Shown here: in pieces, positions 18,120 to 26,283 of the stretch
Layout: each line of letters begins with the position of its first letter
Numbering within the stretch: position 1 is the stretch's first letter
Assembly: GCA_937873155.1 (NCBI GenBank)
Contig: CALMVZ010000036.1
Span: 1 to 64,000, forward strand
Reading direction: 5' to 3'
Origin: an uncultured Bacteroidota bacterium
GTDB lineage: Bacteria; Bacteroidota; Bacteroidia; B-17B0; Aurantibacillaceae
Length of the DNA: 64,000 nt
Notes under the pieces: generated by a model
What the model was told of the DNA's origin: nothing
Databases searched by the model: none
What the model saw: the letters and a program-made list of their open reading frames with translations, nothing else
Translations under genes and position numbers: made by a program

Positions 18120-18818
18120 ATGTCAAAAAAACCATCAAAAGGAGGAGCACCCGCACTGGACATGACGCCCATGGTGGATCTTGCCTTCCTACTGGTAACA
18201 TTCTTTATGTTAACGGCTTCCTTCCGTATGGCAGAGCCGGTTGTGGTAGACCCGCCTTCTTCTATCGGAGAGGTTGCACTACCCGACAATCACATCCTTG
18301 TAACAATTGACAATAACGGACGTGTATTTTTTGGGATCAGTAACTCATCAGCTAAAATGAACGCTTTACGCGAAATGGCCACTAAATACAAAGTGCCGTT
18401 TACTGAACAACAAATTGTAAAGTTCAGCGGACTTCCAAGCTTTGGAGTTGACTTAAGAGATTTACCGGCTTATATTGATGCAAAAGAAGAGGCGCGTAAA
18501 AATCTTAAACCGGGCGGAGGCAGAAAGACCGGTGTTCCTTTAGATACTATCACACCAAACAACCAATTAAAAGATTGGATCGCGATCGGTGGCCGTGAAG
18601 CAATTAAAATGTATAATGAAGCTAAATCACAAGCGGAAGCAACAGGTGCGGATTTCAAAGCTGAGAAACCACGTTACGCAATTAAATGCGATGCAAAGAC
18701 AAAATACATTTATGTTAAAGATGTGATCAAAACATTTACAGATCTTAAGATCTACCAGTTTAATTTAATTACATCACTCGAAGGTGGCGGAACGGTCATC
18801 AACCCGAGTAAAAAATAA
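18120..18818 (+). CDS. exbD: biopolymer transporter ExbD (first copy)
   Basis: It works with ExbB to couple proton flow to TonB. The family motif DMTPMVDLAFLLVTFFML carries the proton-path Asp in a single N-terminal helix. The periplasmic domain follows, ending IKTFTDLKIYQFNLITSLE. At 232 residues it is much longer than the roughly 140 of E. coli ExbD. The extra 80-90 residues in the middle (around KEEARKNLKPGGGRKTGVPL to DFKAEKPRY) are helical and charged. Long ExbD forms are usual in Bacteroidota. Confidence 0.94.
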   Translation: MSKKPSKGGAPALDMTPMVDLAFLLVTFFMLTASFRMAEPVVVDPPSSIGEVALPDNHILVTIDNNGRVFFGISNSSAKMNALREMATKYKVPFTEQQIVKFSGLPSFGVDLRDLPAYIDAKEEARKNLKPGGGRKTGVPLDTITPNNQLKDWIAIGGREAIKMYNEAKSQAEATGADFKAEKPRYAIKCDAKTKYIYVKDVIKTFTDLKIYQFNLITSLEGGGTVINPSKK

Positions 18819-18861
18819 AATATTAATTAAGTGATTTAGTCACGATTAAAAAAAATATACA

Positions 18862-19497
18862 ATGGCAGAGATACAAGAAGGCGGCGGCGGAGGTCATAAG
18901 GGCGGCAAGAAACGCGCCAAGAAGCAATCCACGCGTATTGATATGACGCCGATGGTTGACTTAGCGTTCCTGTTACTTACGTTCTTCGTATTAACGGCAA
19001 CGTTCAGCAAGCCTAAATCAATGGAATTAACTTTCCCGGCTCCTCCTCCACCAGACCAAAAACCTGACGAAATTAAAAAAGGTATTACTTTTTTATTATC
19101 GAAAGACAACCGTATTTTTTATTACGAAGGTCAGTTCAGAGCTGCTCCGGATGAAAAAGGCCCGGCAACTGAATTGAAAGAATTAAGTTTCGACCAGGGA
19201 AGTTTGCACAAGTATTTACTTGACAAGAGTAAAGATATGCATGAGAGAATTAAAGCGCTTGATGCAAAACATCAGGCAGGTCAGTTAGCAGATACAACTT
19301 TCAAACGTATGGTGCGTGAAGTAAAAGCTGATAAAGAATCGTACACGTATTTAATTAAAACCGATGACGAAGCAACTTATAAGAATGTTATTGATGTTAT
19401 TGACGAATTGAACGTTAACGTAGTAGGAAAATACGTAATGGTAGATATTTTGAAACCGGAATACGATCTGGTGAAAGCAAAAGTTGGAACTAATTAA
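18862..19497 (+). CDS. exbD: biopolymer transporter ExbD (second copy)
   Basis: It is the second ExbD paralogue, 211 residues. A Gly/Lys-rich N-terminus (GGGGGHKGGKKRAKKQST) leads into RIDMTPMVDLAFLLLTFFVL, keeping the channel Asp. Then come a Pro-rich segment (FPAPPPPDQKPDE) and a periplasmic domain with a helical insert (LHKYLLDKSKDMHERIKAL). Paired ExbD genes suggest a mixed ExbD assembly. The downstream tonB starts 14 bp after its stop with a strong Shine-Dalgarno site. Confidence 0.94.
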   Translation: MAEIQEGGGGGHKGGKKRAKKQSTRIDMTPMVDLAFLLLTFFVLTATFSKPKSMELTFPAPPPPDQKPDEIKKGITFLLSKDNRIFYYEGQFRAAPDEKGPATELKELSFDQGSLHKYLLDKSKDMHERIKALDAKHQAGQLADTTFKRMVREVKADKESYTYLIKTDDEATYKNVIDVIDELNVNVVGKYVMVDILKPEYDLVKAKVGTN

Positions 19498-19500
19498 AAA

Positions 19501-19507
19501 AGGAGGT
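19501..19507 (+). promoter_or_regulatory. strong Shine-Dalgarno site of tonB
   Basis: AGGAGGT is placed ideally before the ATG at 19512. Such sites are scarce in this genome. It fixes the tonB start upstream of an extra hydrophobic helix. Confidence 0.7.
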
Positions 19508-19511
19508 AAAA

Positions 19512-20366
19512 ATGTTATTTATTTTAATAGGGGTTTTCGCGGTTATCTCGGTAACCATGTTAATGCTCGATTTAAAGACGGGCTGGAACGGCGAAACTTA
19601 CAATAGCCGTAACACCGTTGTGTTCACTGGCCGTAACACCGATTACGGCGCTTATGAGATCAGGGAGAATTATAACAAGCGCGTCATGTTTATCATTGGC
19701 GGAATGATAATTTTTTCTTTGATGTTGTGGGGATTGAAAGCGTTTATGGACAGACCGGATACGGAAGAAGTTGCTGAAACACTTAAAGTGGAGCAGATCG
19801 ACTTAACTCCTCCTCCGCCTGTTGAAGAGCAACCACCGCCACCACCGCCACCGCCACCGCCGCCAATGGTTGAGATGGTGAAATTTACACCTCCCGTAAT
19901 TAAAGATGATGCTGTTGAAGAAGAACCTCAGAAATTACAGGAAGAAGTAAAAGAAACTAACGTTGGTACTAAAGACCAGGAAGGTGAAAAAGATGCGCCT
20001 GTAGTTCCTACAGAAGATACAGGACCGGGTGAAGCTGCAGCTCCTGAAATTTTTACAGTGGTTGAAGAAATGCCTGAGTTCCCGGGTGGAGCAATGGAAA
20101 TGATGAAATACATCCAGAAGAACATTCAATATCCTGCAATGGCACGTGAAGCCGGTATCAGCGGTAAATGTTTCTTAAAGTTCGTTGTGAACGGAGACGG
20201 TGCTATCAGCGATGTTCAGATCTTAAAAGGTGTTGCGGGTTGTCCTGATTGTGATAAAGAAGCAATGCGTGTTGTTAAATCAATGCCGAAATGGAAAGCA
20301 GGTAAACAGAACGGACGCGCAGTATCAGTGTTCTTTAACTTACCAATTAACTTTACTATTAAATAA
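19512..20366 (+). CDS. tonB: energy transducer TonB
   Basis: It spans the periplasm and passes ExbBD energy to outer-membrane receptors. The 284 residues contain TGRNTDYGAYEIRENYNKR (the usual Bacteroidota cytoplasmic start) and a helix VMFIIGGMIIFSLMLWGLK. A Pro-rich stretch (11 prolines in a row near residue 110) and an acidic linker follow. The TonB C-terminal domain reads EFPGGAMEMMKYIQKNIQYP, GKCFLKFVVNGDG and MPKWKAGKQNGRAVSVFFNLPI. Unusually, an extra hydrophobic segment (LFILIGVFAVISVTMLML) precedes the normal start. AGGAGGT lies 5 bp before this ATG, which supports the longer form. Confidence 0.94.
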   Translation: MLFILIGVFAVISVTMLMLDLKTGWNGETYNSRNTVVFTGRNTDYGAYEIRENYNKRVMFIIGGMIIFSLMLWGLKAFMDRPDTEEVAETLKVEQIDLTPPPPVEEQPPPPPPPPPPPMVEMVKFTPPVIKDDAVEEEPQKLQEEVKETNVGTKDQEGEKDAPVVPTEDTGPGEAAAPEIFTVVEEMPEFPGGAMEMMKYIQKNIQYPAMAREAGISGKCFLKFVVNGDGAISDVQILKGVAGCPDCDKEAMRVVKSMPKWKAGKQNGRAVSVFFNLPINFTIK

Positions 20367-20769
20367 TATTTTGTGACTTCTCCCGAAAGCTATCGGGATC
20401 GCACAAGCTTTAGCGCATGCCGCTCAGTCACCAAAATAAACAAAAAGCCTCTCGGAAACGAGGGGCTTTTTTGTTGGCGAAAACTTCTTGACCTCTCTGT
20501 CACTACGTGACATCTCCACTTGGTAAGGGGAGAAAATATTTCGCGGGTCTTTTCAAACATTTCTTTATTTATAGTTTCGTTTATCTTGGAAGGAATCTCT
20601 ATAGAATGCACAGAAATTTCTCTCCTCTTTACAAGGGGGAGTGTCAGCAAAGCTAACGAGGGGTCGAACCTGGCGCAAAAAAGCCGCTTCCATTGAAGCG
20701 GCCTTCTCAAAACCTGAATAAAACTCTCCTTGAGGAGAGACTGTCTTGGCCTTGCCAAGACAAGAGAGG
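20367..20769. repeat. 403-bp gene-free segment packed with inverted repeats
   Basis: From left to right it holds a copy of the TCCCGAAAGCTATCGGGA palindrome (20381-20398) and a strong hairpin after tonB (20442-20472). Next come fragments containing CTACGTGACAT and CTCCACTTGGTAAGGGGAG, and then a hairpin AAGCCGCTTCCATTGAAGCGGC (about 20679-20702). Last are pairs of CTCTCCTTGAGGAGAG and GTCTTGGCCTTGCCAAGAC near 20735-20762. Reading frames through it (for example 20390-20758 minus) are products of these repeats. It looks like a pile-up of REP-like units. Confidence 0.7.
20442..20472 (+). terminator. terminator of the exb-tonB operon
   Basis: The stem AAAAAGCCTCTCG / CGAGGGGCTTTTT with a short GAAA-type loop and a T run lies 75 bp after the tonB stop. 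It can also act on the opposite strand. Confidence 0.75.
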
Positions 20770-22014
20770 TTACTGCACAACCAATTTTCCTTTACTCACA
20801 GCAGTATGATCATTATAGATACAATAAGTATAAACTCCACTTGAGAAATTACTTAAATTAATTTCTGCCTTGCCATTTTTCATTTCAGCAGCTGAAACAG
20901 TTCTTCCTAAAACATCCGTCACTTTTACATTACAATCTTTCTCTAGAACTAAACCGGTTGCTTCAATTGTTGCAAAACTGGTTGCAGGATTAGGATAAAC
21001 TTTGCTTTCTACAACTAATGGATCGATCTCGTTTATACCTGAAAAGATCTGGTTTAAAGGACGGCGCACAATTGCTCCATTAGCTGTTGAAGCGATAATA
21101 TAACTTCCGGCAATTGTAATTTTCCTTAACAAGTACTCACTATTGCTATAATTTAAACCCAAATTATTCTTTTGGAAAGTTGCTCCTCCATCATTACTAT
21201 AAACAAATCCTGAATCACAGGCTACCAAAATATCATTATTAGATCTTACAAAAATGTCGCTTATAGAAATTGTTGCTCCATTGCTGATATTATAAATCGT
21301 AGACCATGTAGAACCATTATTTGTTGATTTGAATAACCTTCCGCCATAAGTTCCCATGAACAAAGTTGTGCTTGTAGCCCCTTGACATAATACAAATTTA
21401 TCCCACCAATTGGTTGGTGATAATGTACCGTTACAGGCAGCCCATGTAGTACCTCCGTTAGTTGAGCGGATACTTAATGTTGCGGTTGTACCGATCCATA
21501 ATTCTCCATTCATATCTTCGATACAGTTACCAAGATTCGCTGTTGCAATAGGAACGTTGGCTTTAAAATTCCAGGTAGTCCCGCTTAACTGATAAATTTT
21601 TATACCACTACCACTGATAGGGACAGTCATTGCGAAAACAGAACCACTGCTTACCGCAATTCCTTTAATAACTTCAGCAGAAGAGTTCATTGCGCTTGTG
21701 TTATTCGCAGTCCAGCCATTCCCTGTTGTGGATTGATAGATCTCGGTGTTACGGAAAGCATAAAGCGTTCCTGCATTCAATGCGCCAAATTTTACACCTA
21801 CTGAGAAACTAGATATGCCGGTATTTGACAAACTCCAGGTAGCTCCATCATCAGTGGAAGCATTTAAAGTATTTGAACCTGCATCACTGGCAAATGCTTT
21901 ACCGAAAGCCGAGTAGCAATCATGCCCCGAAAGGCCCAATGCTGTAACTTGAGCCCACTGTGAAAAAGCAGTAAATGAACAAATAGATAAAATTGAAAGT
22001 AAAAGTTTTTTCAT
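20770..22014 (-). CDS. T9SS cargo protein with BNR/sialidase-like repeats
   Basis: The likely start is the Met at 22014, giving the signal peptide MKKLLLSILSICSFTAFS. The open frame begins at 22038, but a -7 box covers that codon. The body (about 325 residues) has repeated STDDGATW, STNGGTTW, STNNGSTW and SNDGGATF units, the Asp-box/BNR pattern of beta-propellers. The end is a type A T9SS sorting domain: KVYPNPATSFATIEA, DVLGRTV, INLSNFSSGVYTYCI and a basic GKLVVQ tail. It is therefore probably secreted or surface-attached; its substrate is unknown. It sits on the opposite strand inside the exb/tonB-PstS-TPR region. Confidence 0.9.
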   Translation of the reverse strand: MKKLLLSILSICSFTAFSQWAQVTALGLSGHDCYSAFGKAFASDAGSNTLNASTDDGATWSLSNTGISSFSVGVKFGALNAGTLYAFRNTEIYQSTTGNGWTANNTSAMNSSAEVIKGIAVSSGSVFAMTVPISGSGIKIYQLSGTTWNFKANVPIATANLGNCIEDMNGELWIGTTATLSIRSTNGGTTWAACNGTLSPTNWWDKFVLCQGATSTTLFMGTYGGRLFKSTNNGSTWSTIYNISNGATISISDIFVRSNNDILVACDSGFVYSNDGGATFQKNNLGLNYSNSEYLLRKITIAGSYIIASTANGAIVRRPLNQIFSGINEIDPLVVESKVYPNPATSFATIEATGLVLEKDCNVKVTDVLGRTVSAAEMKNGKAEINLSNFSSGVYTYCIYNDHTAVSKGKLVVQ

Positions 22015-22035
22015 GAATAGTTTTTTTAGGTTAAA

Positions 22036-22065
22036 CAAAATTAAGAGAAATATTCAATTCTGCAA
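22036..22065 (-). promoter_or_regulatory. promoter of the T9SS BNR gene
   Basis: On the minus strand TTG (22065-22063), 19 bp, then TAATTTTG (22043-22036) match the Bacteroidota pattern. The box overlaps the upstream ATG at 22038, which supports the start at 22014. Confidence 0.65.
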
Positions 22066-22108
22066 GTCATTTATCACTAAATTAGAGGTCTAAAATCAGC
22101 TAAACTAA

Positions 22109-22324
22109 ATGAAAAACGGAGTTAATATGGTCACGCTTTGGTTCAGCGTTGTTATGGTATTGATAGTGATAGCCGGGGCCATAGCTTTTACGTTTACCGA
22201 TTTTATGATCGACAGATTGTATGGTAACAAACGCATCATTTTAACAGTTGTGTTTTTAGGATATGCTGTTTTCAGAGGCATCAGAATTTACCAGGTATTT
22301 AAATCAGGCAGGAATGAAGAGTAA
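22109..22324 (+). CDS. small two-helix membrane protein
   Basis: It has 71 residues and two hydrophobic helices (VTLWFSVVMVLIVIAGAIAFTF and RIILTVVFLGYAVFRGIRIYQV) with a charged tail. It overlaps the next gene's Met by 11 bp, indicating translational coupling. Small proteins of this kind occur beside the PstS-like protein of the exb/tonB locus in Bacteroidota (from memory). I recognise no enzyme motif, and its function is unknown. Confidence 0.75.
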   Translation: MKNGVNMVTLWFSVVMVLIVIAGAIAFTFTDFMIDRLYGNKRIILTVVFLGYAVFRGIRIYQVFKSGRNEE

Positions 22325-23276
22325 ATTAAAATTCGAAGGCCTGAATAAAAAGATCAGCCGATTTTGTTTCGTGTTTTGGGTTCCGTGTTTCGTTTTTTTG
22401 TGCGGGTGCGATAATTACTACAAGAATGATTATGTAGATAATTCTCCCACATCGGGTAAATTAAAAGTTTACTATAGTGAAGGCTTGAAAGGACATTTAG
22501 AAAACCAGGCGTACACTTTTTCATCGCTTTATGGAAATGCGGAAGTAGAATTATTCCAGGCCTGTGAATCGGAGATAATCTCCAATTTTTTAAATGACAG
22601 TTGTAAAGCAATTGTGATCAGTCGATTATTAGGAGAACAGGAAGCAAAAGCCTTTGATTCAAAAAAGTTACATCCTGCTTATTCCCCATTGGCAAAATCG
22701 GGGGTTGCATTGATCACCTCTGTGAATACAAATATTTCTAAATTAACTGTTGAAGAAATTAAAAAACTACTGAGTGCTGAATTAATCATGAAAGATTCAT
22801 TGGGAAATTCCATTTCCCCGTATGCTGTACTTGACAATAAATGTTCTTCTGTTTCTCATTATCTTTTAGACTCTGTCATTCAACAAAAACAATTCGGTGC
22901 AAAATGTTTTGCGGCGAACAGCAGTGATGAACTGATCAAAAAAATTACCGAAACACCAAATCAAATTGGCTTCGTAGATTTTGCATGGCTTAGTGATGAG
23001 GATAGTGATCTTTGGAAACAACTCAGGGGAAAAATAAAATTCCTCGCCATTGGCAGAATAGATTCCATTTATTTCGCACCCAATCAAAGTTCATTTAAAA
23101 CCGGTGAGTACCCTTTTACAAGAACAATTTATTTGTTGAGGCGTACAGACGATTTCAGTTTGGCAAAAGGTTTTGAATCGTTCATGGCCGGACCGAAAGG
23201 ACAACTCACTTTTTTAAAGCAGGGGCTACTTCCGGTCCGTCAAAGTGAGCGGAAAATAGAAGTAAAAATGCAATAA
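22314..23276 (+). CDS. PstS-like substrate-binding lipoprotein
   Basis: The best start is the ATG at 22314, giving a basic N-terminus, a hydrophobic stretch and a lipobox LCGC near residue 32. The open frame extends up to 22263. The mature part of about 290 residues has the periplasmic-binding fold pattern of PstS-like proteins: GKLKVYYSEGLKGHLENQAYTF, KAIVISRLLGEQE, HPAYSPLAKSGVALITSVNTN, LTVEEIKKLLSAE and GEYPFTRTIYLLRR, with FMAGPKGQLTFLKQGLLPVR at the end. No ABC permease or ATPase is nearby. Its position after tonB suggests an envelope role and not classical phosphate uptake. The ligand is unknown. Confidence 0.85.
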   Translation: MKSKLKFEGLNKKISRFCFVFWVPCFVFLCGCDNYYKNDYVDNSPTSGKLKVYYSEGLKGHLENQAYTFSSLYGNAEVELFQACESEIISNFLNDSCKAIVISRLLGEQEAKAFDSKKLHPAYSPLAKSGVALITSVNTNISKLTVEEIKKLLSAELIMKDSLGNSISPYAVLDNKCSSVSHYLLDSVIQQKQFGAKCFAANSSDELIKKITETPNQIGFVDFAWLSDEDSDLWKQLRGKIKFLAIGRIDSIYFAPNQSSFKTGEYPFTRTIYLLRRTDDFSLAKGFESFMAGPKGQLTFLKQGLLPVRQSERKIEVKMQ

Positions 23277-23424
23277 AAGGGCTTAAAAATTCGTTATTTC
23301 TTAAACAATTAATTCCCCGCTAGTTATAGGTTGATTTTCAGGGTTTTGAATCCTTAAAATTTGCTAAAAACCCTGCGATTTTAATAATTGGTCCGTAACT
23401 TGCTTATTTAATATACCGAAGGAA

Positions 23425-23453
23425 TTTACTTCAGTATAATTATATTAATTTTG
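23425..23453 (+). promoter_or_regulatory. promoter of the TPR gene at 23487
   Basis: TTTA (23425-23428), 17 bp and TAATTTTG (23446-23453) fit the Bacteroidota pattern. The box overlaps the extended frame start at 23451, so the true start is downstream at 23487 or 23493. Confidence 0.6.
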
Positions 23454-23486
23454 CCACAAAGTTCCCTTCGGGAGGACTCAAATAAC

Positions 23487-25202
23487 ATGAATATGAAAAC
23501 TAAATTGACCATTGCGGCGCTTGCTTTAACTGTTATATCAACAGCTCAGACTTTAGAGGATGCCATTCTTAAAACCAAGAACGAACGTTATGAAGCAGCA
23601 GCTTCTGATTTTGTTACGCTTATCGGAAAAGATGCAGGTAAAGGTGAAAATTATTTTTACTACGGTGAGAATTTTTTCGATAACGAAGATCTTGATAACG
23701 CCAACACTCAATACCAAAAAGGTTCTGAAGTGAACGCGACCAATCCTTTGAACTATGTTGGTTTAGGAAAAGTGCTTTGGTATAAAGGAAAAGATGCTGA
23801 GGCAAAGACCATGTTCTTTAAAGCAGCTTCTTTAGGTGCCAATAAAAATACAGAGGTGATGCGTCAAACCGCGAAAGCTTATATCTACGCATCAAATAAA
23901 AATTTAGATGAAGCGATCAAATTATTGAATGATGCGATCAAGCTGGATCCGAAAAATTCAATGAACTACATTTTATTGGGCGATGCGCAATTGGAAAAAA
24001 ATCCAACTGACGGAAGCGCACCAATTAAAAGTTATCAGAAAGCAACCGAATTAAATCCGAAATCTACTTTAGGTATTTTACGCGAAGGAAAATTATACCA
24101 ACGCGGACGTAACTATCAATTAGCTTTAGATTTTTACAAAAAAGCTGTTGGTGTTGATCCGAACTTTGCACCGGCTTACCGTGAGTTAGCTGAAGTGTAT
24201 ATGTTGGCTGGTCAATCGAAAAATGCTATTGAACAATGGAAAAAATATTTGGAACTGAATAACAGTAACGACGCACGTTACCGTTATATGACCGCTTTAT
24301 TCTATAACAAACAATATACCGATGCGATCAATGAAGGTGAGAATTTGAAAAAAGGCGGTTATAGCAATTACACTATCGAACGTTTATTAGGCTGGGCCTA
24401 TGGTGAGATGGGAAATAAGAATGATACAAGTGCTTATTCAAAAGGTTTGCGTTCGTTAAATAATTTCTTTGATCAGACTAAAGACAAACCGAATTTTAAA
24501 TATTTACCTGGTGATTACAAATACAAAGGCATGTTGTTATCGAAAACAGGAAAAGATTCATTAGGCGTATTAGAATTAGAAAAAGCAATTGCTCTTGATC
24601 CGGTTGCGAATTGCGAATTGAATGGTGATATCGCACGTATCTGGACTAAGGCAAAGAACTACCCGAAATCTATTGCTGCTTTTGAAAAGAAAGCAACTTG
24701 TACAAAAGGTTTAGACGGGCAGGATTATTTTGATTTTGGTAAAGCTTATTATTTTGCAGGTGGTGCAATTTTAAGACAAGCTGCTGCTATTAAAGACGCA
24801 AAAGCAAAAACAGCGAAAGAAGCTGAAGCAACTCCATTCTTTGTAAAAGCGGATTCTGCTTTCTCTAAATTGATACAAATGAAACCAACTTTTCCTGCAG
24901 GTTATTTCTGGAAAGGAAGAGCTGAAACGTATTTAGATCCTAAGAATGAATTATGGTTATCAAAACCGCATTTTGAAAAAGCATTGGAGTTAATTAAACC
25001 TGAAGATAAAACAGGAAGCTACAGATCGAACATTATTGAAGCTTACGAATATTTAGGTTACTACCATTTGGTATTGAACAAAAACAAGCCAAACCCGGAT
25101 TCAGATAAATATTTCAACGAATTAAAAACGATGGATCCTGCTAACGAAAAAGCTAAGAACTATTTCAATCCTCCAAAACAAACAACTCCAAAGAAACCTT
25201 AA
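23487..25202 (+). CDS. periplasmic TPR protein
   Basis: The chosen start gives MNMKTKLTIAALALTVISTAQ, a clean signal peptide. An upstream in-frame Met at 23451 falls in the promoter. About 570 residues follow, with TPRs throughout, for example AIKLLNDAIKLDPKNSMNYI, ALDFYKKAVGVDPNFAPAYR and SIAAFEKKATCTKG, and an Ala/Lys-rich helical stretch near residue 440. It probably acts as a scaffold in the cell envelope. It is the usual downstream neighbour of the PstS-like gene in the Bacteroidota exb/tonB locus. It ends in a hairpin terminator. Confidence 0.9.
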   Translation: MNMKTKLTIAALALTVISTAQTLEDAILKTKNERYEAAASDFVTLIGKDAGKGENYFYYGENFFDNEDLDNANTQYQKGSEVNATNPLNYVGLGKVLWYKGKDAEAKTMFFKAASLGANKNTEVMRQTAKAYIYASNKNLDEAIKLLNDAIKLDPKNSMNYILLGDAQLEKNPTDGSAPIKSYQKATELNPKSTLGILREGKLYQRGRNYQLALDFYKKAVGVDPNFAPAYRELAEVYMLAGQSKNAIEQWKKYLELNNSNDARYRYMTALFYNKQYTDAINEGENLKKGGYSNYTIERLLGWAYGEMGNKNDTSAYSKGLRSLNNFFDQTKDKPNFKYLPGDYKYKGMLLSKTGKDSLGVLELEKAIALDPVANCELNGDIARIWTKAKNYPKSIAAFEKKATCTKGLDGQDYFDFGKAYYFAGGAILRQAAAIKDAKAKTAKEAEATPFFVKADSAFSKLIQMKPTFPAGYFWKGRAETYLDPKNELWLSKPHFEKALELIKPEDKTGSYRSNIIEAYEYLGYYHLVLNKNKPNPDSDKYFNELKTMDPANEKAKNYFNPPKQTTPKKP

Positions 25203-25209
25203 ATTAATA

Positions 25210-25236
25210 AGCCTCAACGAAAGTTGGGGCTTTGTT
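25210..25236 (+). terminator. terminator after the TPR gene
   Basis: The hairpin AGCCTCAAC-GAAA-GTTGGGGCT is followed by TTGTTTT, 7 bp after the stop. Confidence 0.8.
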
Positions 25237-25286
25237 TTATCAGTCCGCTTATTTTCTATCACAACGTTTAACCAACATCTCACCAG

Positions 25287-26096
25287 CTATTTCAACACCT
25301 CTTCCGCTTTCTTTTTATAAAGCTCTCCCTGCTCTTTATCCTCCATCAAAAAATAAACCTCACTAATATTCTTATAAAATTTCGAGAGGTCTTTATGGCC
25401 TTGTCCGCGTTGGGTTATTTTATTTTGCAAGGCTTTTTCGTAATACTTTAGTGCGGTTCTATATTCCCTTCTTTCTCTAAAAGCCTTTGCTAAACCATTA
25501 TAGCTTTCGATGATCTCTGGGCTTTCTTTTCCAAAAACTTGTTCTCTTATCACTAAAGCTTTTAAATGAGCGTCAATAGATCTTTCGTAGTTCCTTGCGT
25601 TAAAGTAAACGTTACCGATATTTCCATAATTTGTTGCTACTTGTGCGTCCTTCTCTCCTAATTTTAATAAACGTATAGCTAGTGATCGTTTGTGGTAAAT
25701 TAAAGACTGATCATACTTTTCTTCTGCATTATAAACTACACCCAGACTAATGTATGTTGTTGCTATCTCCAAATTATTGGTATCCGGTAAAGAACGGCCG
25801 GTTACCAAAGCCTTTTCTAAATATTCTAATGCCTTTTCGTATTTATCTTGTCTTGTAAGTATTATCCCGATTTGATTGTAAGCGTTTATGAATTTCTCGA
25901 TACTGCCAAGTGCTTTAAATTCAACAGAAGCTTTTTGGTAATAAAGGATCGCGCTATCCGGTTTAGCATTCTTTTTGTAATCATCAGCTAAGCGAACGTA
26001 TTCATCCGCATTCGGACCTTTTTGTCCATTAGCACTGATTGAGGTCACTAAAATCAATACTAGAATTACCGCGTGCTTTGTTTTCATTAGTTTCAT
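25287..26096 (-). CDS. secreted TPR protein
   Basis: It has 269 residues. The signal peptide (AVILVLILVTSISANGQ) is followed by six or so TPR units of the Kinesin-light-chain/TPR_12 style, for example ALEYLEKALVTGRSLPDTNN, SLIYHKRSLAIRLLKLGEKD and SIDAHLKALVIREQVFGKES. The Met at residue 4 could also serve as the start. It has no catalytic domain and stands alone; such proteins often serve as periplasmic scaffolds. An inverted-repeat element lies just upstream. Confidence 0.88.
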   Translation of the reverse strand: MKLMKTKHAVILVLILVTSISANGQKGPNADEYVRLADDYKKNAKPDSAILYYQKASVEFKALGSIEKFINAYNQIGIILTRQDKYEKALEYLEKALVTGRSLPDTNNLEIATTYISLGVVYNAEEKYDQSLIYHKRSLAIRLLKLGEKDAQVATNYGNIGNVYFNARNYERSIDAHLKALVIREQVFGKESPEIIESYNGLAKAFRERREYRTALKYYEKALQNKITQRGQGHKDLSKFYKNISEVYFLMEDKEQGELYKKKAEEVLK

Positions 26097-26114
26097 TATT
26101 ATTTATGCTAATTC

Positions 26115-26280
26115 CGAAACGAGTGTCATGATGAGCTTGCCGAACCATCACAGCTGTATAAAAAATGTTTGGCGCTGAGCCTGACGAAGCGCTGTGATGA
26201 AACCCCTTCGTCAAGCTCAGGGGCTATTTGTTTTTCTTCTCACTCATGGTTCGGCAAGCTCACCATGACTTCGTGTTTCA
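26115..26280. repeat. nested inverted-repeat element (REP-like)
   Basis: The outer arms (about 26115-26147 and 26248-26280) are imperfect inverted copies containing TCGGCAAGCTCACCATGAC. The inner arms carry GCTGAGCCTGACGAAG (26174-26189) and CTTCGTCAAGCTCAG (26206-26220). The whole 166-bp unit can fold into one long hairpin. It fills most of the gap between the M1 peptidase gene and the TPR gene. Confidence 0.8.
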
Positions 26281-26283
26281 AAT

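Noticed and set aside
20390-20780. Minus-strand frames of 122 and 71 residues
   Set aside because: They translate a run of inverted repeats and hairpins, overlap one another and the tonB terminator, and have no signal, motif or promoter.
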